Notes under the pieces: model-generated
What the model was told of the DNA's origin: nothing
Databases searched by the model: none
Seen by the model: the letters and a program-made list of their open reading frames with translations, nothing else
NCBI GenBank assembly: GCA_903813345.2
Contig: CAIIXF020000007.1
Coordinates: forward strand, 26,771,564 to 26,835,563
DNA from: Owenia fusiformis
Taxonomy: Eukaryota; Annelida; Polychaeta; Sabellida; Oweniidae
Direction: 5' to 3'
Length of the DNA: 64,000 bases
Position numbers and translations under genes: made by a program
In this document: positions 10,801 through 22,200 of the stretch, piece after piece
Numbering within the stretch: the stretch's first letter is position 1
Layout: each line of letters begins with the position of its first letter

Positions 10801-13800
10801 CTGTTCATATCACCATGACACTCTGTCGTCTGTTGCTATTATGCATCAAATTATGTACCACAACAGCAAAAGGATTAGTACTGTAACATTATTTAATCAT
10901 TTGACATTACTACTGTTATCCAGTATTATGTATTTTCCACCTTTATCTGAACATTCTTGGTGTATTTTGACAGGAGATTCAAAGACCTTACAAAACCTTT
11001 GCTGTCAGTCTCTAAGATTGCTGATAACATTGGCTTCAAGCCGAGTTTCATTTTTATGTTGAACTTCTCACAAATATTGCTTTAACATATTCATTAATGT
11101 ATAAGTCCAACGGGACATTATCAGGGAAATATGGGCCATTGTACAAAAAAGGTAAATGTCGAGACATTCAATTGTAAGATTTGCTTTGTGCATTGGAGCA
11201 TTGCTGTGGAGATGCACTTTTGACTTTCCTATTAATCCAGGGACCCTTTTTCTAAGCACTTATAAGCTCTTTTTCTTTGATTATACTTGTGACATTACAT
11301 AGTTCTGATATGTATCAATGATATCGTTATACTAAAGAGAATACTATGGCAGCAAGAACACAGTATTGAACAAAACAAAAAACTGATAAGAAATACAATA
11401 ATAAACACTCTTTCAAATGGTTATATTTGAGCAATTTATCACAATTCAGCGATATCCTGGAACTGCTCCGCATACCCCTCACCACCGTAACCATGACAAC
11501 CGTCAATTTAACAGATTTAGACTATATCTTATAAAAGTTGGTAGATGTATTGTAATGTAGTTCCTCTACAATCTGTAGCATTTTCATTACCAAAAAACTA
11601 AATCTCTTAAAATTAGAGTATTTGTATCTTTACTTTCCGGACACCCTGTAGTGGTAGGAGTTGATATGTTTGGAGGCAATGTTAAAATGAAACAGAAGTT
11701 GCTGGCATTTATACTTGAAATAGCATTTATGAGTCTACAACATCAATATTTTTCAAATCGTTTAGTTATTACATGTCATGTATATTGAATATTAAATATT
11801 TGATAAACTCATCCTTTAAACTAAAACATGTACTTCCAGAAATACTATTTTTCTAGTCGTCCAGATGCTAGAGTCAAAGACTATGGAGATATATCCGAGA
11901 GAAAAGCGCTGCGGAAGCGCCTTAAGTGCCAAAGTTTCAAGTGGTACCTAGAGAATGTGTACCCAGAGCAAGTGGTTCCCGATGAGAAGGGACACGCCCC
12001 TCCATTTGTGGGGGGTTTTGTAGAACACCACAAGCCACAGCCTGTCAGAAGTGGACGTGTGAGTGTGAATTTGTTGTATTGCAATTATCTTCATCTGCTT
12101 AGCATTATTGGTTGTATAGATGGGATATTATACTGAAAATCAGAATTAATATTTGTTTTATTATTCACTGTTATATTCCTTACTCACATTAATAGAATAA
12201 CAAACTATTGATGTCTAATTAATCATAAAAATGTACTCCTCGGTATTATAAAATTAAAAAAATACACTGGACTATAAGTCTTACTGGTCAATATCATTTG
12301 ATATTCACAGGAAGTCATGTGACTTCCGTTGAATATCGCTTGTTATTTTTAGTCACGTGTAGGACATTGACCAATCAGAGAGTGATCAGGAAACCTTATT
12401 GCAAAATATTTTCTTAGACTATCTGAAATGTTCATTCCTTTTTTTTTATCTCAAACATGGATATGATTTTCAGGCAATTTTATACAATTTAGAGTATTAA
12501 TACTACATATCTGTTTACTTTATTTCTTGCTGATTCCACATGTTTCCATTCTGTTTTTCATTTCAAAACATGACCATTTTCTCACTTGATCTTTTTTAGA
12601 TGAAGAATCCACTGACAGACATGTGTGTTGTGGCGGAGGGACGGCCACATGTCAAGAAATCTCTGCTCAAACTGGACAAGTGTGATCTCAACAATAAAGA
12701 CCAGGTTTGTAATAGTTGACTTGAGTTATGATGATTTCATTGTAATGCAGCTGTGAATTGAAAATTGTATTGTGTTACAGCTGTGAAATGATTGAATTAT
12801 TAAAACAGTGCATGAAGAAATTATTACATTATGTAACAGCTGTAAATTAATGTTTTAGTAGTAGACAGCTGTGAACAGCTGTGAACTGATGATTGCATTG
12901 CTACATCTTTGAACTGATGATTGCATTGCTACATCTTTGAACTGATGATTGCATTGCTACATCTTTGAACTGATGATTGCATTGCTACATCTTTGAACTG
13001 ATGATTGCATTGCTACATCTTTGAACTGATGATTGCATTGCTACATCTTTGAACTGATGATTGCATTGCTACATCTTTGAACTGATGATTGCATTGCTAC
13101 ATCTTTGAACTGATGATTGCATTGCTACATCTTTGAACTGATGATTGCATTGCTACATCTTTGAACTGATGATTGCATTGCTACATCTTTGAACTGATGA
13201 TTGCATTGCTACATCTTTGAACTGATGATTGTATTGCTACAGCTGTGAACTGATTATTGCATTGCTACATCTTTGAACTGATGATTGTATTGCTACAGCT
13301 GTGAACTGATGATTGTATTGCTGAAGCTGTGAACTGATGATTTTATTGCTAAAGCTGTGAACTGATGATTGTATTGCTACAGCTGTGAACTGATTATTGC
13401 ATTGCTAAAGCTTTGAACTGATGATTGTATTGCTACAGCTGCGAACTGATGATTGTATTGCTACAGCTGTGAACTGATTATTGCATTACTACAGCTGTGA
13501 ACTGATTATTGCATTGCTACAGCTGTGAACTGATGATTGTGTTGCTACAGCTGTGAACTGATGATTATATTGCGACAGCTGTGAACTGATGATTGTATTG
13601 CGACAGCTGTGAACTGATGATTGTATTGCTACAGCTGTGAACTGATTTATTGTTTTACAGGTCTGGACAGAATCAGATGCTCATGAGCTTGTCCTAGCAG
13701 ACATACTATGCCTAGATATTGATGATCATCAAGACAACGAGATGTTCCCTCGTCTCATGAAATGTCATGGGTCACATGGCACCCAGGAGTGGAGATGGAC

Positions 13801-14947
13801 TGGAAATGTAAGGAGAAACACATTTCTGTAATGAACCTCCCCCTGGCCAAAAATTCATCTAAATCATGCAGTTTTTTCACCATTCTGAGCACTTTTCATG
13901 TGATTTTTGGCCAAAGTTGTCAAAAGCTGGCTATGGGCTTGTTTAACTTCAATTTTTTGTGGGCAGTGTCTAGTGTCAGTGTCCGTAACAATTTGTTACA
14001 TTTCTTTGTAATTGCAACCAGGTGGTGACTTTTTGTTGGGTTAACCTCATTATCAGTGCAGTGCTGGAAGTGGAAATAGAGAGCTTCACTTCTTTATACT
14101 TTCTAATCAATAAGGGGGATGAATGTGTCATTCTTTTCAAAATTAAATCAGGGGGATGGTGGTTGAAAAGCAGATTTTGTTACAGAAAAAAATATTGGAG
14201 TGGATGATAAATTGACAATGTAACTATGTAGATCAATAATGAATAGGGGAGTAGGGTGTTTGATATTATTACTATGCTGTGCGGTTCATATCAGGTCGAA
14301 AATTATATTTTCATTTTTATATATTGCAAAAATTCTCCAATAGCATCGTTTTTTCTCTGATACTTTAATATTCATAATATAACAACACAAGTGATCCTTT
14401 AACAACAAATGATCATTCATTCATAAGAGCCTTGGAATATTGTTACATCTAATTCAGTGTGGGTCATATCCACTCGACAGTAGCCCCAGGCAGTTGTAAA
14501 TATTTAGAGTCGAGTTTTAATTGAAGTGCCTCGCCACATTGTCTAACATGAAAAATATGAAATTCGCCAGTGTTGAATATTATAGAACAAAGTCAATTTT
14601 GAGTACTTTCATAAACATATTACTTTCTTTTTTTTAAAGATTTTTATTCACAAGAAAACTGTGAGTATACACATAATTTAACATCAGTGGCAACACTGTG
14701 GCAAGTGTAATTTTTCATTGGCGGGTATGAAAACACAGTCGAATACCACTTGTTGAGTGAGAAAAAAATCCTAAGATCAACACTGCTAATTGTGATATTT
14801 AATTCATTCCAGAGAAAATCTCGTCTTTACAATCCTGCTTTGGGGAAGTGTGCATCTGTAAATGAATCTGCCCGTAAAAACTTCATCACCATGGAGATCT
14901 GTGACGATACATCTGATATGACATTCACATTCATGTTGTTAGACTGA
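4813..14947 (+). CDS. GALNT11: Polypeptide N-acetylgalactosaminyltransferase 11-like (GALNT11)
   Basis: Coding exons: 4813-5098, 5291-5372, 7886-8058, 8481-8608, 8927-9171, 9871-9988, 10352-10504, 11840-12058, 12600-12704, 13661-13807, 14813-14947. They join in frame to 596 aa, the usual family length. The product is a Golgi type II membrane enzyme that moves GalNAc from UDP-GalNAc to Ser/Thr, starting mucin-type O-glycans. Visible features: N-terminal [15 protein letters not shown], matching the GALNT11 membrane anchor (about residues 6-28); the DSH metal-binding motif at 229-231; the catalytic-domain WGGEN motif at 334-338; [12 protein letters not shown] near 360; and a C-terminal ricin-type lectin domain from about 470. 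The first two lectin repeats keep QxW (QVW, QEW). The third has lost it (ends TFTFMLLD). Vertebrate GALNT11 is known to glycosylate Notch1 and LDLR-family proteins; that role here is inference. A 21-nt in-frame microexon (14640-14660) is possible but is not needed to match the family. Confidence 0.95.
5583..5725 (+). repeat. GTGGTGACA dispersed element, copy 2
   Basis: Complete-looking copy in GALNT11 intron 2. It begins ATTATGTCACCATGCACCAC, continues CATATTGTTGACTCTAAC and GTAACAAATGGCGGGTGG, and ends GGTAATGCCTTGG. Its two ends carry TGTCACCA and GGTGGTGACA, which are short inverted repeats. Confidence 0.65.
6530..7775 (+). repeat. 32-bp minisatellite, about 39 copies
   Basis: Tandem array in GALNT11 intron 2. 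The 32-bp unit is TTGAGCACATTTTGAGAAAT followed by ATATGAGGCATG. Variants (GAGGAATATATGAGAC, TTTTTAGAAATAAATG) recur in blocks, which suggests higher-order duplication. 32 is not a multiple of 3, and 96 bp contain no minus-strand stop, so long minus-strand frames are open purely because of the repeat. They are not genes. Confidence 0.95.
8346..8394. repeat. C-run/G-run palindromic hairpin
   Basis: A run of about 14 C, then CTACTTCGACAACAGC, is mirrored by GCTGTTGAAGTAGGTAG and a run of about 10 G. Outer flanks GCTTCA and TTGAAGC extend the symmetry. Lies in GALNT11 intron 3. Confidence 0.8.
10178..10290 (+). repeat. C-run dispersed repeat, copy in GALNT11 intron 6
   Basis: Carries the shared core CTAAAATCACTTGAGAAGTG, GGCGAAAAACTGCATG, a run of about 14 C and CTAACGGGCCTGC. 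Same family as 3511-4012. Confidence 0.6.
10582..11650. mobile_element. Mariner-like element with long inverted ends, decayed
   Basis: The outermost bases TACAGGGTGTCCGGAAA at 10582 are mirrored by TTTCCGGACACCCTGTA ending at 11650. Both ends sit on TA, as expected for Tc1/mariner insertion. Similarity between the inverted arms continues for about 200 bp (for example TACAGATTGTAG and TATGTGGAGCAG versus TATGCGGAGCAG). The middle has no intact ORF. On the minus strand near 11100-11160 the frame reads [14 protein letters not shown], reminiscent of the 'PPxSPDLNPLD' block of mariner transposases. This is an old, degraded copy in GALNT11 intron 7. Confidence 0.75.
12865..13650 (+). repeat. 28-bp minisatellite, about 27 copies
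   Basis: Tandem array in GALNT11 intron 9. The unit is ACTGATGATTGCATTGCTAC plus ATCTTTGA. Roughly the first twelve units are near identical. The later units diverge and carry CAGCTGTGA. The array ends about 15 bp before the exon 10 acceptor at 13660. Confidence 0.95.
13836..13940 (+). repeat. C-run dispersed repeat, fragment
   Basis: Fragment directly after GALNT11 exon 10, with the shared core AATCATGCAGTTTTTTCACC and TGTGATTTTTGGCCAAAG, ending GCTGGCTATGGGC. Confidence 0.5.
13945..14045 (+). repeat. GTGGTGACA dispersed element, degraded copy 3
   Basis: Keeps TTTTTTGTGGGCAGTGTC, GTCCGTAACAA and CAGGTGGTGACTTTTTG in the family order. The start is missing. Confidence 0.4.
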
Positions 14948-17573
14948 ATTTAGGAAAAATCTGAAATTCATAAATTCTTCACTGCCAGTGCCAACCTGCA
15001 ATTGGCTCTAAACCAAAATCAAGTCATGATGTTTACTGCAAGGTATCATTTGTGGATTATGAGCAAAGAATGATACTGGCAGAATGACACATTAAAACGG
15101 ATTGTGAAATATGTTCAATGGATTTTACAATCGACCAACAGGTAATTGAAGCGATTACGAAAGTAATAGGAAATAGAATTTCTGATACGATTGTAGTGAG
15201 TTATCAGCCAGGAATGTGAGAATTAGAGATTAGAAATTTAGAAAACTGTAGCAGATGACGGAATTATTGCAGACCCATTGTTTATTTGGTTAAGTGATGA
15301 GCCCCAAAATGATGTAATTGAACGGGCAAAGCTACGCTGGAGTTTATCAATTGTCCAAACATCAGCATAAGTAACAAATGATGATGTTGAACATCAGCAT
15401 TACAACTGTGCAATAAAAAATGAACTCAATCTACTCTATATATGTAGAGAAACAATTTTCATTCTTGGTATGCATGTAGGCCCACAATCAGACATCAGGC
15501 TCATTGTCAAGTTCATTATGTAGCTCATTGTCAAGCTCATTATGTAGCTCATTGTCAAGCTCATGCAATATATTATAAAGCTCATTTTCAAGCTCATTAT
15601 GCAATACATTGACATCATCATTATTGACCCCATTGCCAATCTTATTTTTACAAGAATCTCATATTAAGAACGATACATTCATGCTCTTATAACAAGATTT
15701 TTCTTAAATTCAATTGCACAATTTTAGTAAGAGAAAAATAATGTTATTAATTCTTTATATATGAAGTAAGTTAGAACAATGCTCAGTTGTTGTCAAAATG
15801 TTAGTTATGTAAACCCAAAGTAGTCATGTTATAATATTGGTGCTATGTAATATATACACTTAGAAATTGTACATGTTAATTTTGAAACCTGTCATTAAGA
15901 CAAGAAGCATAATTAAAATGAAACTAATCTCTTCAAATTAAACCAATGGAAATATTTTATACATTTACATTGGCATCATTGAGAAACATTTTAAAAAGTT
16001 ACACGTAAAAAAAAATTTACATTTTTGTGAGTGTTCATTGTAATTTGTCATTTTCAAAATTTTTTTATCAGAGACCTTTGAGTCCAATGCTTGAGAAAAT
16101 CTAATGGACGTGTGACACCGAGGATTTTTACAATTCTTTATACAAATGTATGTATTGTAAATATGTTATGTTGTCTGATAATGAAAATATGACATGTATA
16201 TATGTATAGAGTGTATTAAATAGTATTGGTCTGTTACCTATATGTACTAGTACAGTGCAATACTAGAATCTACCAAATACCTTTGAGAATATTTTCTATG
16301 AGTTTATCATAGTACTATTAGTAATTGGAAAGTTCAATAGATTGGAAAGTTAACTTCATCAGGTATGTTAACTTCAAAAGGAAATCAGTACTTGATTGGA
16401 AAATGTGTCGATTTATGATATTCATTTTCTATTGAAATAGAGATGATCATGGAAGTATGACTGTATGTCTAATTGTCTATGCATTTAAACTATATAATGT
16501 AATTATGATTTGAAACTAATAAATTAAAAAATACTATGTATAAAAATAGTTTTGTATATTATATATTACTGCAAATTAACTTCCCCTTGGATAAGGCCTA
16601 AAAACTAAATCATTCCAGCTTATGATCCTTAGATATCTCATCTCCGGACTCAAGAATGACGAACTAGGACAAAACTAAATCTTTACAAATCATTGGTGCA
16701 TTTAACAGTTGCCAGATACATTCAAATGAGCGAAATATGAGATTGAAGCTCCACATTTTAAATATACAATTTTTAAGACTCCAATTTTTCCCAATAAAGC
16801 TATTTCTCCAAGGTGCTGTTTACTTTCAAAACAACCCTAGCAAATTTTCCTTGTAAATTATCATTATCTCCGAATATTATTCTGTAGATAAGTCAAATTC
16901 AATCCCCTGTGGATCTTAAATTGAAAGTTCTTTAAAATTAGATCAATGGACTTTAGTTACAAGTGAAAAAATTGCATAAACAGATAAACTAGGCCTTTTT
17001 GGTTTGAACACCTTTCCCCTTTTGAACTTGGAATCCTTAATAACTTAAAACATATCACAGATCTTTAGGGAGATTTTTTATTTGGGATCATAAGAAATAG
17101 ATTGGTAAGTCAATTGTAAATGTTGCTTGCAAATTGTCACCCGTGATCTGATATTATTTTATGATGAATCAATACACTAGTATTACATATTCCACATCCC
17201 GTGAAAATTTTGTAAAGCATAAACATAACACAGTATTGAAATATGACTTCACTGCATATTTATTTACATTAAAAAACTTAATGGGTCTAATCATGATGTT
17301 TAAAGAATACTTAACGTACATTGCAGTTAAACGTAAAAACTTCAAAATTGCTTGAACACAAGTCTCGTACGGAGTACAGGAAATTCTCGAATACTCACAC
17401 ATTGAAACAACAAAGTTCAAACTACTTGATTTTTCATCACTAATTTGATCACACTATGGATACTGTCCTCGTTCTTTTGTTAGATGTATATAATTCCATC
17501 CAGAGTCCACAAAACCATGCAAGAGCACTTTCAATCTATGATAGCTACATTTCCTAAACTTTCTTCAGAGTTA
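14948..17573. other. GALNT11 3' UTR and convergent intergenic DNA
   Basis: Starts with the GALNT11 3' UTR. AATAAA at 15412-15417 is a plausible poly(A) signal, with a later alternative at 16518-16523. A short run of repeated GCTCATT(G/A)TCAA / GCTCATTATGTA units lies near 15500-15600. The prohibitin 3' UTR enters from the right on the minus strand; TTTATT at 17259-17264 (AATAAA on the minus strand) could end it. No other gene seen. Confidence 0.5.
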
Positions 17574-20500
17574 TTAATTTGGCAATGCGAGCAGAGTCTG
17601 TTGATTAGGTGGTAGGTAGACTATATTAGGGGAACGAGATAGTTGATAAGCTATGTCTTCAGCGGCTTCAATCTTCCTAAGTTCAACGAGACCCTCTCCT
17701 GCTTTAGCGAAAGCTTCAGCCAATAGTGATGCAGCTTTTGAGTCTCCCTCTGCCGTGGTTACAGCCGCTTGTTTTTGTTGTTCAGCCTGCAATCACAATT
17801 TTAAAGAGGATACATACACAGTGACACTTTTCACTTTCACGTGGACTTGAGTTCAACTGAATGCAATATCAACAGAATTCCACAGTTTTATCATAATTTT
17901 ACATTTACTAAATTTATTTAGCTTAATGAAGTACTGGAGAAATAGTTCTTTTTTGAGTTTAAATAAAAATGAATGACTCAAAAATAATGTAAAATCAAAA
18001 AAAGTTGCATCTATCTGGGATGCTTCTTACATTATGATGAAAGGTGAAACTAAAATCAGTATATACTAAACTTGCTTTGAGCTATGAAACCAATGTAGGA
18101 AACACTGTTACAAGAATATGAAAAAACTTTGCCCGGGTATTGTAATGTCATATTACTAGAGTAACCAGGATAACTCTACCTGCATTTCATAATATCTTAA
18201 GAAACTTCAACAGTTTTAGTTGCAATATTAGAAAGTACATTATTTTAGTATTTGAAGACAATTGGTGAATATATAACAAAATGTCAGCACCAGTCCTGTT
18301 ACTTTTGAACCACCCTTTATATCATAGCATCTATTATTCATAAATTTGTTATTTTTCATTATATATTTATTCAATAGACTAGATGCGAGTAGAAATAATC
18401 TTGATTTACGTCATTAGATATTCAAAATTCAGTCAAAGTGATGTCATATTTGAATTCTACAAGTAAAAGTACATCTAGAAATATGGTTTCGAAAATTGTT
18501 TATCAACTTTGAAAATTTAATTTTCTTTGAAAATGTGACTTCTCGTTCGGGTTGATTCCCAATAGACCCCATGTTACAAAACCACAAAAAGTGAAATATC
18601 TTTTCTTGTATTTGACAAATACCATTTTCTTTTACTGGACATATTTTAATTTGCATAACTATTAGATTCACAAGGGTTATATGAAAATTGAACCACTAAA
18701 ATAGATGTAATTTAAATTAAAGGGAACTTTTTCCTATACCCGCCATGCTATCTGACCCGAATGAGCCACCTGGTGGTCAAACTGGTAACTACCTACTCGC
18801 ATCTGCATTATTCAAAAGTATACAGTAGTTATAGTAGTCACTGCCTAGCGCATTTTGCATTATAGGCTAGCATTTCAAGTTATACATAAAACAAAAATTA
18901 GAGAAGGCGAGTGAGTAAGTGCCAGTAAGCTTAAATGCCAACAGTAAATCAGGAAGAAATTAATTAAGTAATACTAGAAACGAATTCAACAAACGTTTCC
19001 TTTAATTCAGAATCCTTTCCAACTGAAAGGGAATTTTGAAAAATTAAAGATTCAATTTTTTCTTGTCCATTGAGTGGGGTCCACATGTTGAACTGTTCGA
19101 GGGATTCTTCAAGTTGTGTTCTTTGAGTAGAAAGGCGCTTGCAATGCAGAATTAAACGTTTTTGTGTTATGTGTTATGTTGGATATATATTTTAGGAATG
19201 AAAACCCACCTTTTCTACAGTGTATCTGGCCCTTTCAGCATCTTGCTGTGCCACCTGCTTCAACTCTACAGCCTCTGTGAATTCTCTACCAAATGTCAAA
19301 TGTGTCTAAAAAGATGTAAAGGAACATACAATATACAAAGATTATAGGTCTATACTATATTCAGATACTCAGGCCCATAGCAAGCTCTTGCCAAGGGGGT
19401 TCACTTTTCTTCAAAAAATTCCATGGAGTTCACATTTGACATCAATGGCCCAAAATCACTTAAAAAGTGCTCAGAATGGTGAAAATCTGCATGATTTTGA
19501 AAGAATCTCTGGTCAGGCTAAGGACCTGGATACTTTTACATGGACAGTGACTTTAAGACTCAAAATCTCATTCAATATATTTGAAGTCAATGGTTGAAAT
19601 CATTATATGAATAAACATTGCATTGATATCTGGTTGTTATTAATAATCCCAACTTTAACAGCCATTCTCAGTACCATAGCATCTTTTGTATCGTGATCTC
19701 ATTAAACAGCCCCCTGGTGAAAACTAAAAAATCACTCTGTTGAAAAATGGGTCTGACAGTAGTACATGTACATGTATTATCAACATATTATTAGACCCAA
19801 CACAGGTATAATCGTTGAGAAATGTGATGATTACAGGATCTCACTGAAAAAAATAACTTGTTGCATGCTGCTCATGAAACTCCTATTGGTGGACTTACCA
19901 GAGATATGTCATCAAGTATGAGACCAAACGCAGCAGCACGCTCTGAAAGGTCTTCACTGACTCTCTGTGAAACAACCTCTCTCTGTGTAATCAGCTCACC
20001 AGCATCGAACTGTGCCTAAAAAACGAGAAGTCAGTACCATGATAAAATGATTTATATGTTCAGTTGTAATTTGGTTATTGCCATATTTTGGCGAGCAATA
20101 CCGCATCGGTACATTTCCATATTATTACATATTTTATACTCTAAGACAGCGCCAGAAATCCCACCTTAGAGGAGATATGTGTTCTTTAGTGTGTACCGAT
20201 ACAAAGACATACAAGTATATACAACAGACTTTTATACAAGTTCTGGACCACTCAAACACCCAGAATTATACATATATCTTTTATTGACTCTTTTAGATGT
20301 CATATCATGACATATTAGTCACTAAGGTAGAGCAGTTCTTCCCATTGTCGAGTTGAAGTACATACTGCACAAAATTTGTCTGAACCAGGAATCAAACCTG
20401 GGGCTGAGTGATAGTGGTAACACTGGGTCTGCCAATGAGTCAAAGCAGGTGGACTGATAATTCAGACCCAAAAAGAAATCAATCATACACACGTTCTTAC

Positions 20501-21952
20501 CTCTGATCAATAAAATTGATTGTATAGCATCGTGTATGCTTCACAGCTATTTTTTAATTTTGGGAACTTTTGAAGTGATCACATAGTGGGGGAGTCAATG
20601 AAACATCAAAACTGCTCATAATTCACAATGTAAATGAACATATAAGGTAAATTATAACTTACTACAACAGCTTTTAAGACTTCATTTGTAATGGATGGGA
20701 GAACTCTTTCATCATAATCGACACCAAGGTTTGTGTAAATGTTAGGTAAATTGTCCTGGAGTGGCCTGAACAAAATACGCAATGTAATGTTCACATTCTG
20801 TAAATCTGAAATAACAATTTTTAGTGCAAGAATTATATAATAGTTTCATAGAGAGAGAGGTAATTTAAATTATTTCAACCTGCAAATTACTCAATTTAAC
20901 CATACATCTGAAGGACTGACTACAGGGATTCCCCTTTATGTTGCTTGCCCACATCTTAGAAGCAATAAAAATTATGTTTGAAAAAATGCCTTATTCGGCA
21001 AAGAAATCCATACAATGGAGACTTGAATAAAAAAAAGCCTTAGGGATGTCGCAAATCAACAGACATTTTAGAACATTTTTGAAATCTTCCGGCAGCAAAC
21101 TAACGAGACTTGCACATGAGGATACTTGTGGGACTCAATAAGGTAACGCCAAATATGATATAGAAGTCAAAATCTGTTCCTTGTTGTTATCTGACATTGA
21201 CGAACCTTTGCTTCCTGTGATGACTGGAACATTTCTTGGTCTGGACCGAATATCAAATATGATTGGTCTCTGGACCCAGGGGATCATAAAATGGGTTCCT
21301 TCCCCAATTACATTTTGTTGAACCCCTCGGAATCTGTCAAATATTACAGCTCTGTGACCACCATCAACTGTAACAAAATAGGATTTTCAATAACACATAA
21401 AATATCCATTTGATGTTTACAAAACCTGTATATAGTGAACATCTATTGAGACACAAAAAGTGTTCACTGTAGGAGGTGTTCACTACAGAGGGGGATTTTA
21501 TACATGAGTCAATGTAAAATGTTTCTTGATGGTGGTGTTCACTAAACATAGGTGTTCACTAGAGAGAGGTGTTCTCGGAGACAGGTTTTACTGTATACAC
21601 AAAGAATATAAATTGGGAAGAATGTCTTTATAACTGAATGTCAATGTCAAGGTCATATGGATTTATATTTTCAGTCTTCCAATAATACATCTTTGCAATT
21701 AGATTCATACTGGATTTACATAACGGCCTGCAGAATTAAAATCAGTTTGAAGCTTCTAGAAGTATTCTACATGTCATGCAACGATAAAGATTCACTCGTA
21801 CAGAAGACGTACTGAAATGTGATATGAAACAATGACAGTGAAATACTATTTAACATAAGCTACATACCATTGTATAATGCTGATTGCACAACTCCACCAA
21901 CGACTGCAAGTCCCACTCCAAGTTGACCAAGTCTTGTGAATATCTGAGCCAT
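17574..21952 (-). CDS. PHB1: Prohibitin-1 (PHB1), mitochondrial inner-membrane scaffold
   Basis: Minus-strand coding exons in order: 21952-21868, 21367-21206, 20805-20663, 20015-19899, 19305-19210, 17786-17574. They join in frame to 271 aa, against 272 in human. The start reads [20 protein letters not shown], an N-terminal hydrophobic segment that anchors the protein in the inner membrane. The SPFH/PHB domain follows ([48 protein letters not shown]). Then comes a coiled coil ([19 protein letters not shown]), and the end is [15 protein letters not shown]...LPN. In other animals PHB1 alternates with PHB2 in a ring complex that supports cristae and protects respiratory-chain subunits; that function is inferred from family identity. 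No frame damage is seen. A non-coding 5' exon (near 22141 upward) and a second UTR segment (21953-21999) are likely from splice consensus. Confidence 0.97.
19372..19520 (+). repeat. C-run family dispersed repeat, copy in prohibitin intron
   Basis: Has CAGGCCCATAGCAAGCTCTT, CCAAAATCACTTAAAAAGTG and GAATGGTGAAAATCTGCATG in the family order, without the long C run. Confidence 0.5.
20330..20475 (-). mobile_element. Probable tRNA-derived SINE
   Basis: On the minus strand CCAGGTTTGATTCCTGG (around 20386-20402) forms a T-arm-like stem containing a B-box-like GGTTTGATTCC. A weak A-box-like GGCAGACCCAGTG lies about 30 bp upstream. Downstream sequence is unrelated to tRNA, as expected of a SINE body. 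No intact tRNA cloverleaf is supported. Confidence 0.35.
21416..21596. mobile_element. AGTGAACACC inverted-end element, copy 1
   Basis: Starts near ACAAAACCTGTATATAGTGA and ends ACAGGTTTTACTGTA, which is the inverse of the family start. Internal GGTGTTCACT and AGTGAACA motifs repeat in both orientations. Lies in prohibitin intron 1. Copies 2 and 3 are at 29983 and 61724. Confidence 0.6.
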
Positions 21953-22140
21953 TTTTAATTTTTTGGAAACTTATGAAATTTCTAGTTTACAGCAATGACC
22001 TACAACAGACGAAAAGAAATCAATTAATATTATCACCCATCATTTGAACATACGTTTTATTGACAAAAAGGAATAAAAACCGACATATGATATCGAATCA
22101 TATCGCAGTAAAGCAGCGAAAATGATGAAAAGTTACTCAC

Positions 22141-22200
22141 ATGCAGAAATACAGGAAGTTACAAAACTCTTGATGCGCATGCGTAATTGAGATTTCCATA
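22141..22200 (-). promoter_or_regulatory. Prohibitin promoter / first-exon region with NRF1-like and ETS-like sites
   Basis: TGCGCATGCGT at 22174-22184 matches the NRF1 consensus, and ACAGGAAGT at 22151-22159 matches an ETS/GABP (NRF2) site. Both are classical in promoters of nuclear genes for mitochondrial proteins. A minus-strand GTGAGT donor (22135-22140) suggests the non-coding first exon ends at 22141, so these sites lie at or just upstream of transcription start. Site matches are seen; promoter function is inferred. Confidence 0.5.

Noticed and set aside
14640..14660. 21-nt microexon (IFIHKKT) in GALNT11
   Set aside because: Left out of the main model because direct joining of exon 13661-13807 to 14813-14947 matches the family spacing (WTGN-RKSRLY). 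Kept as a finding.
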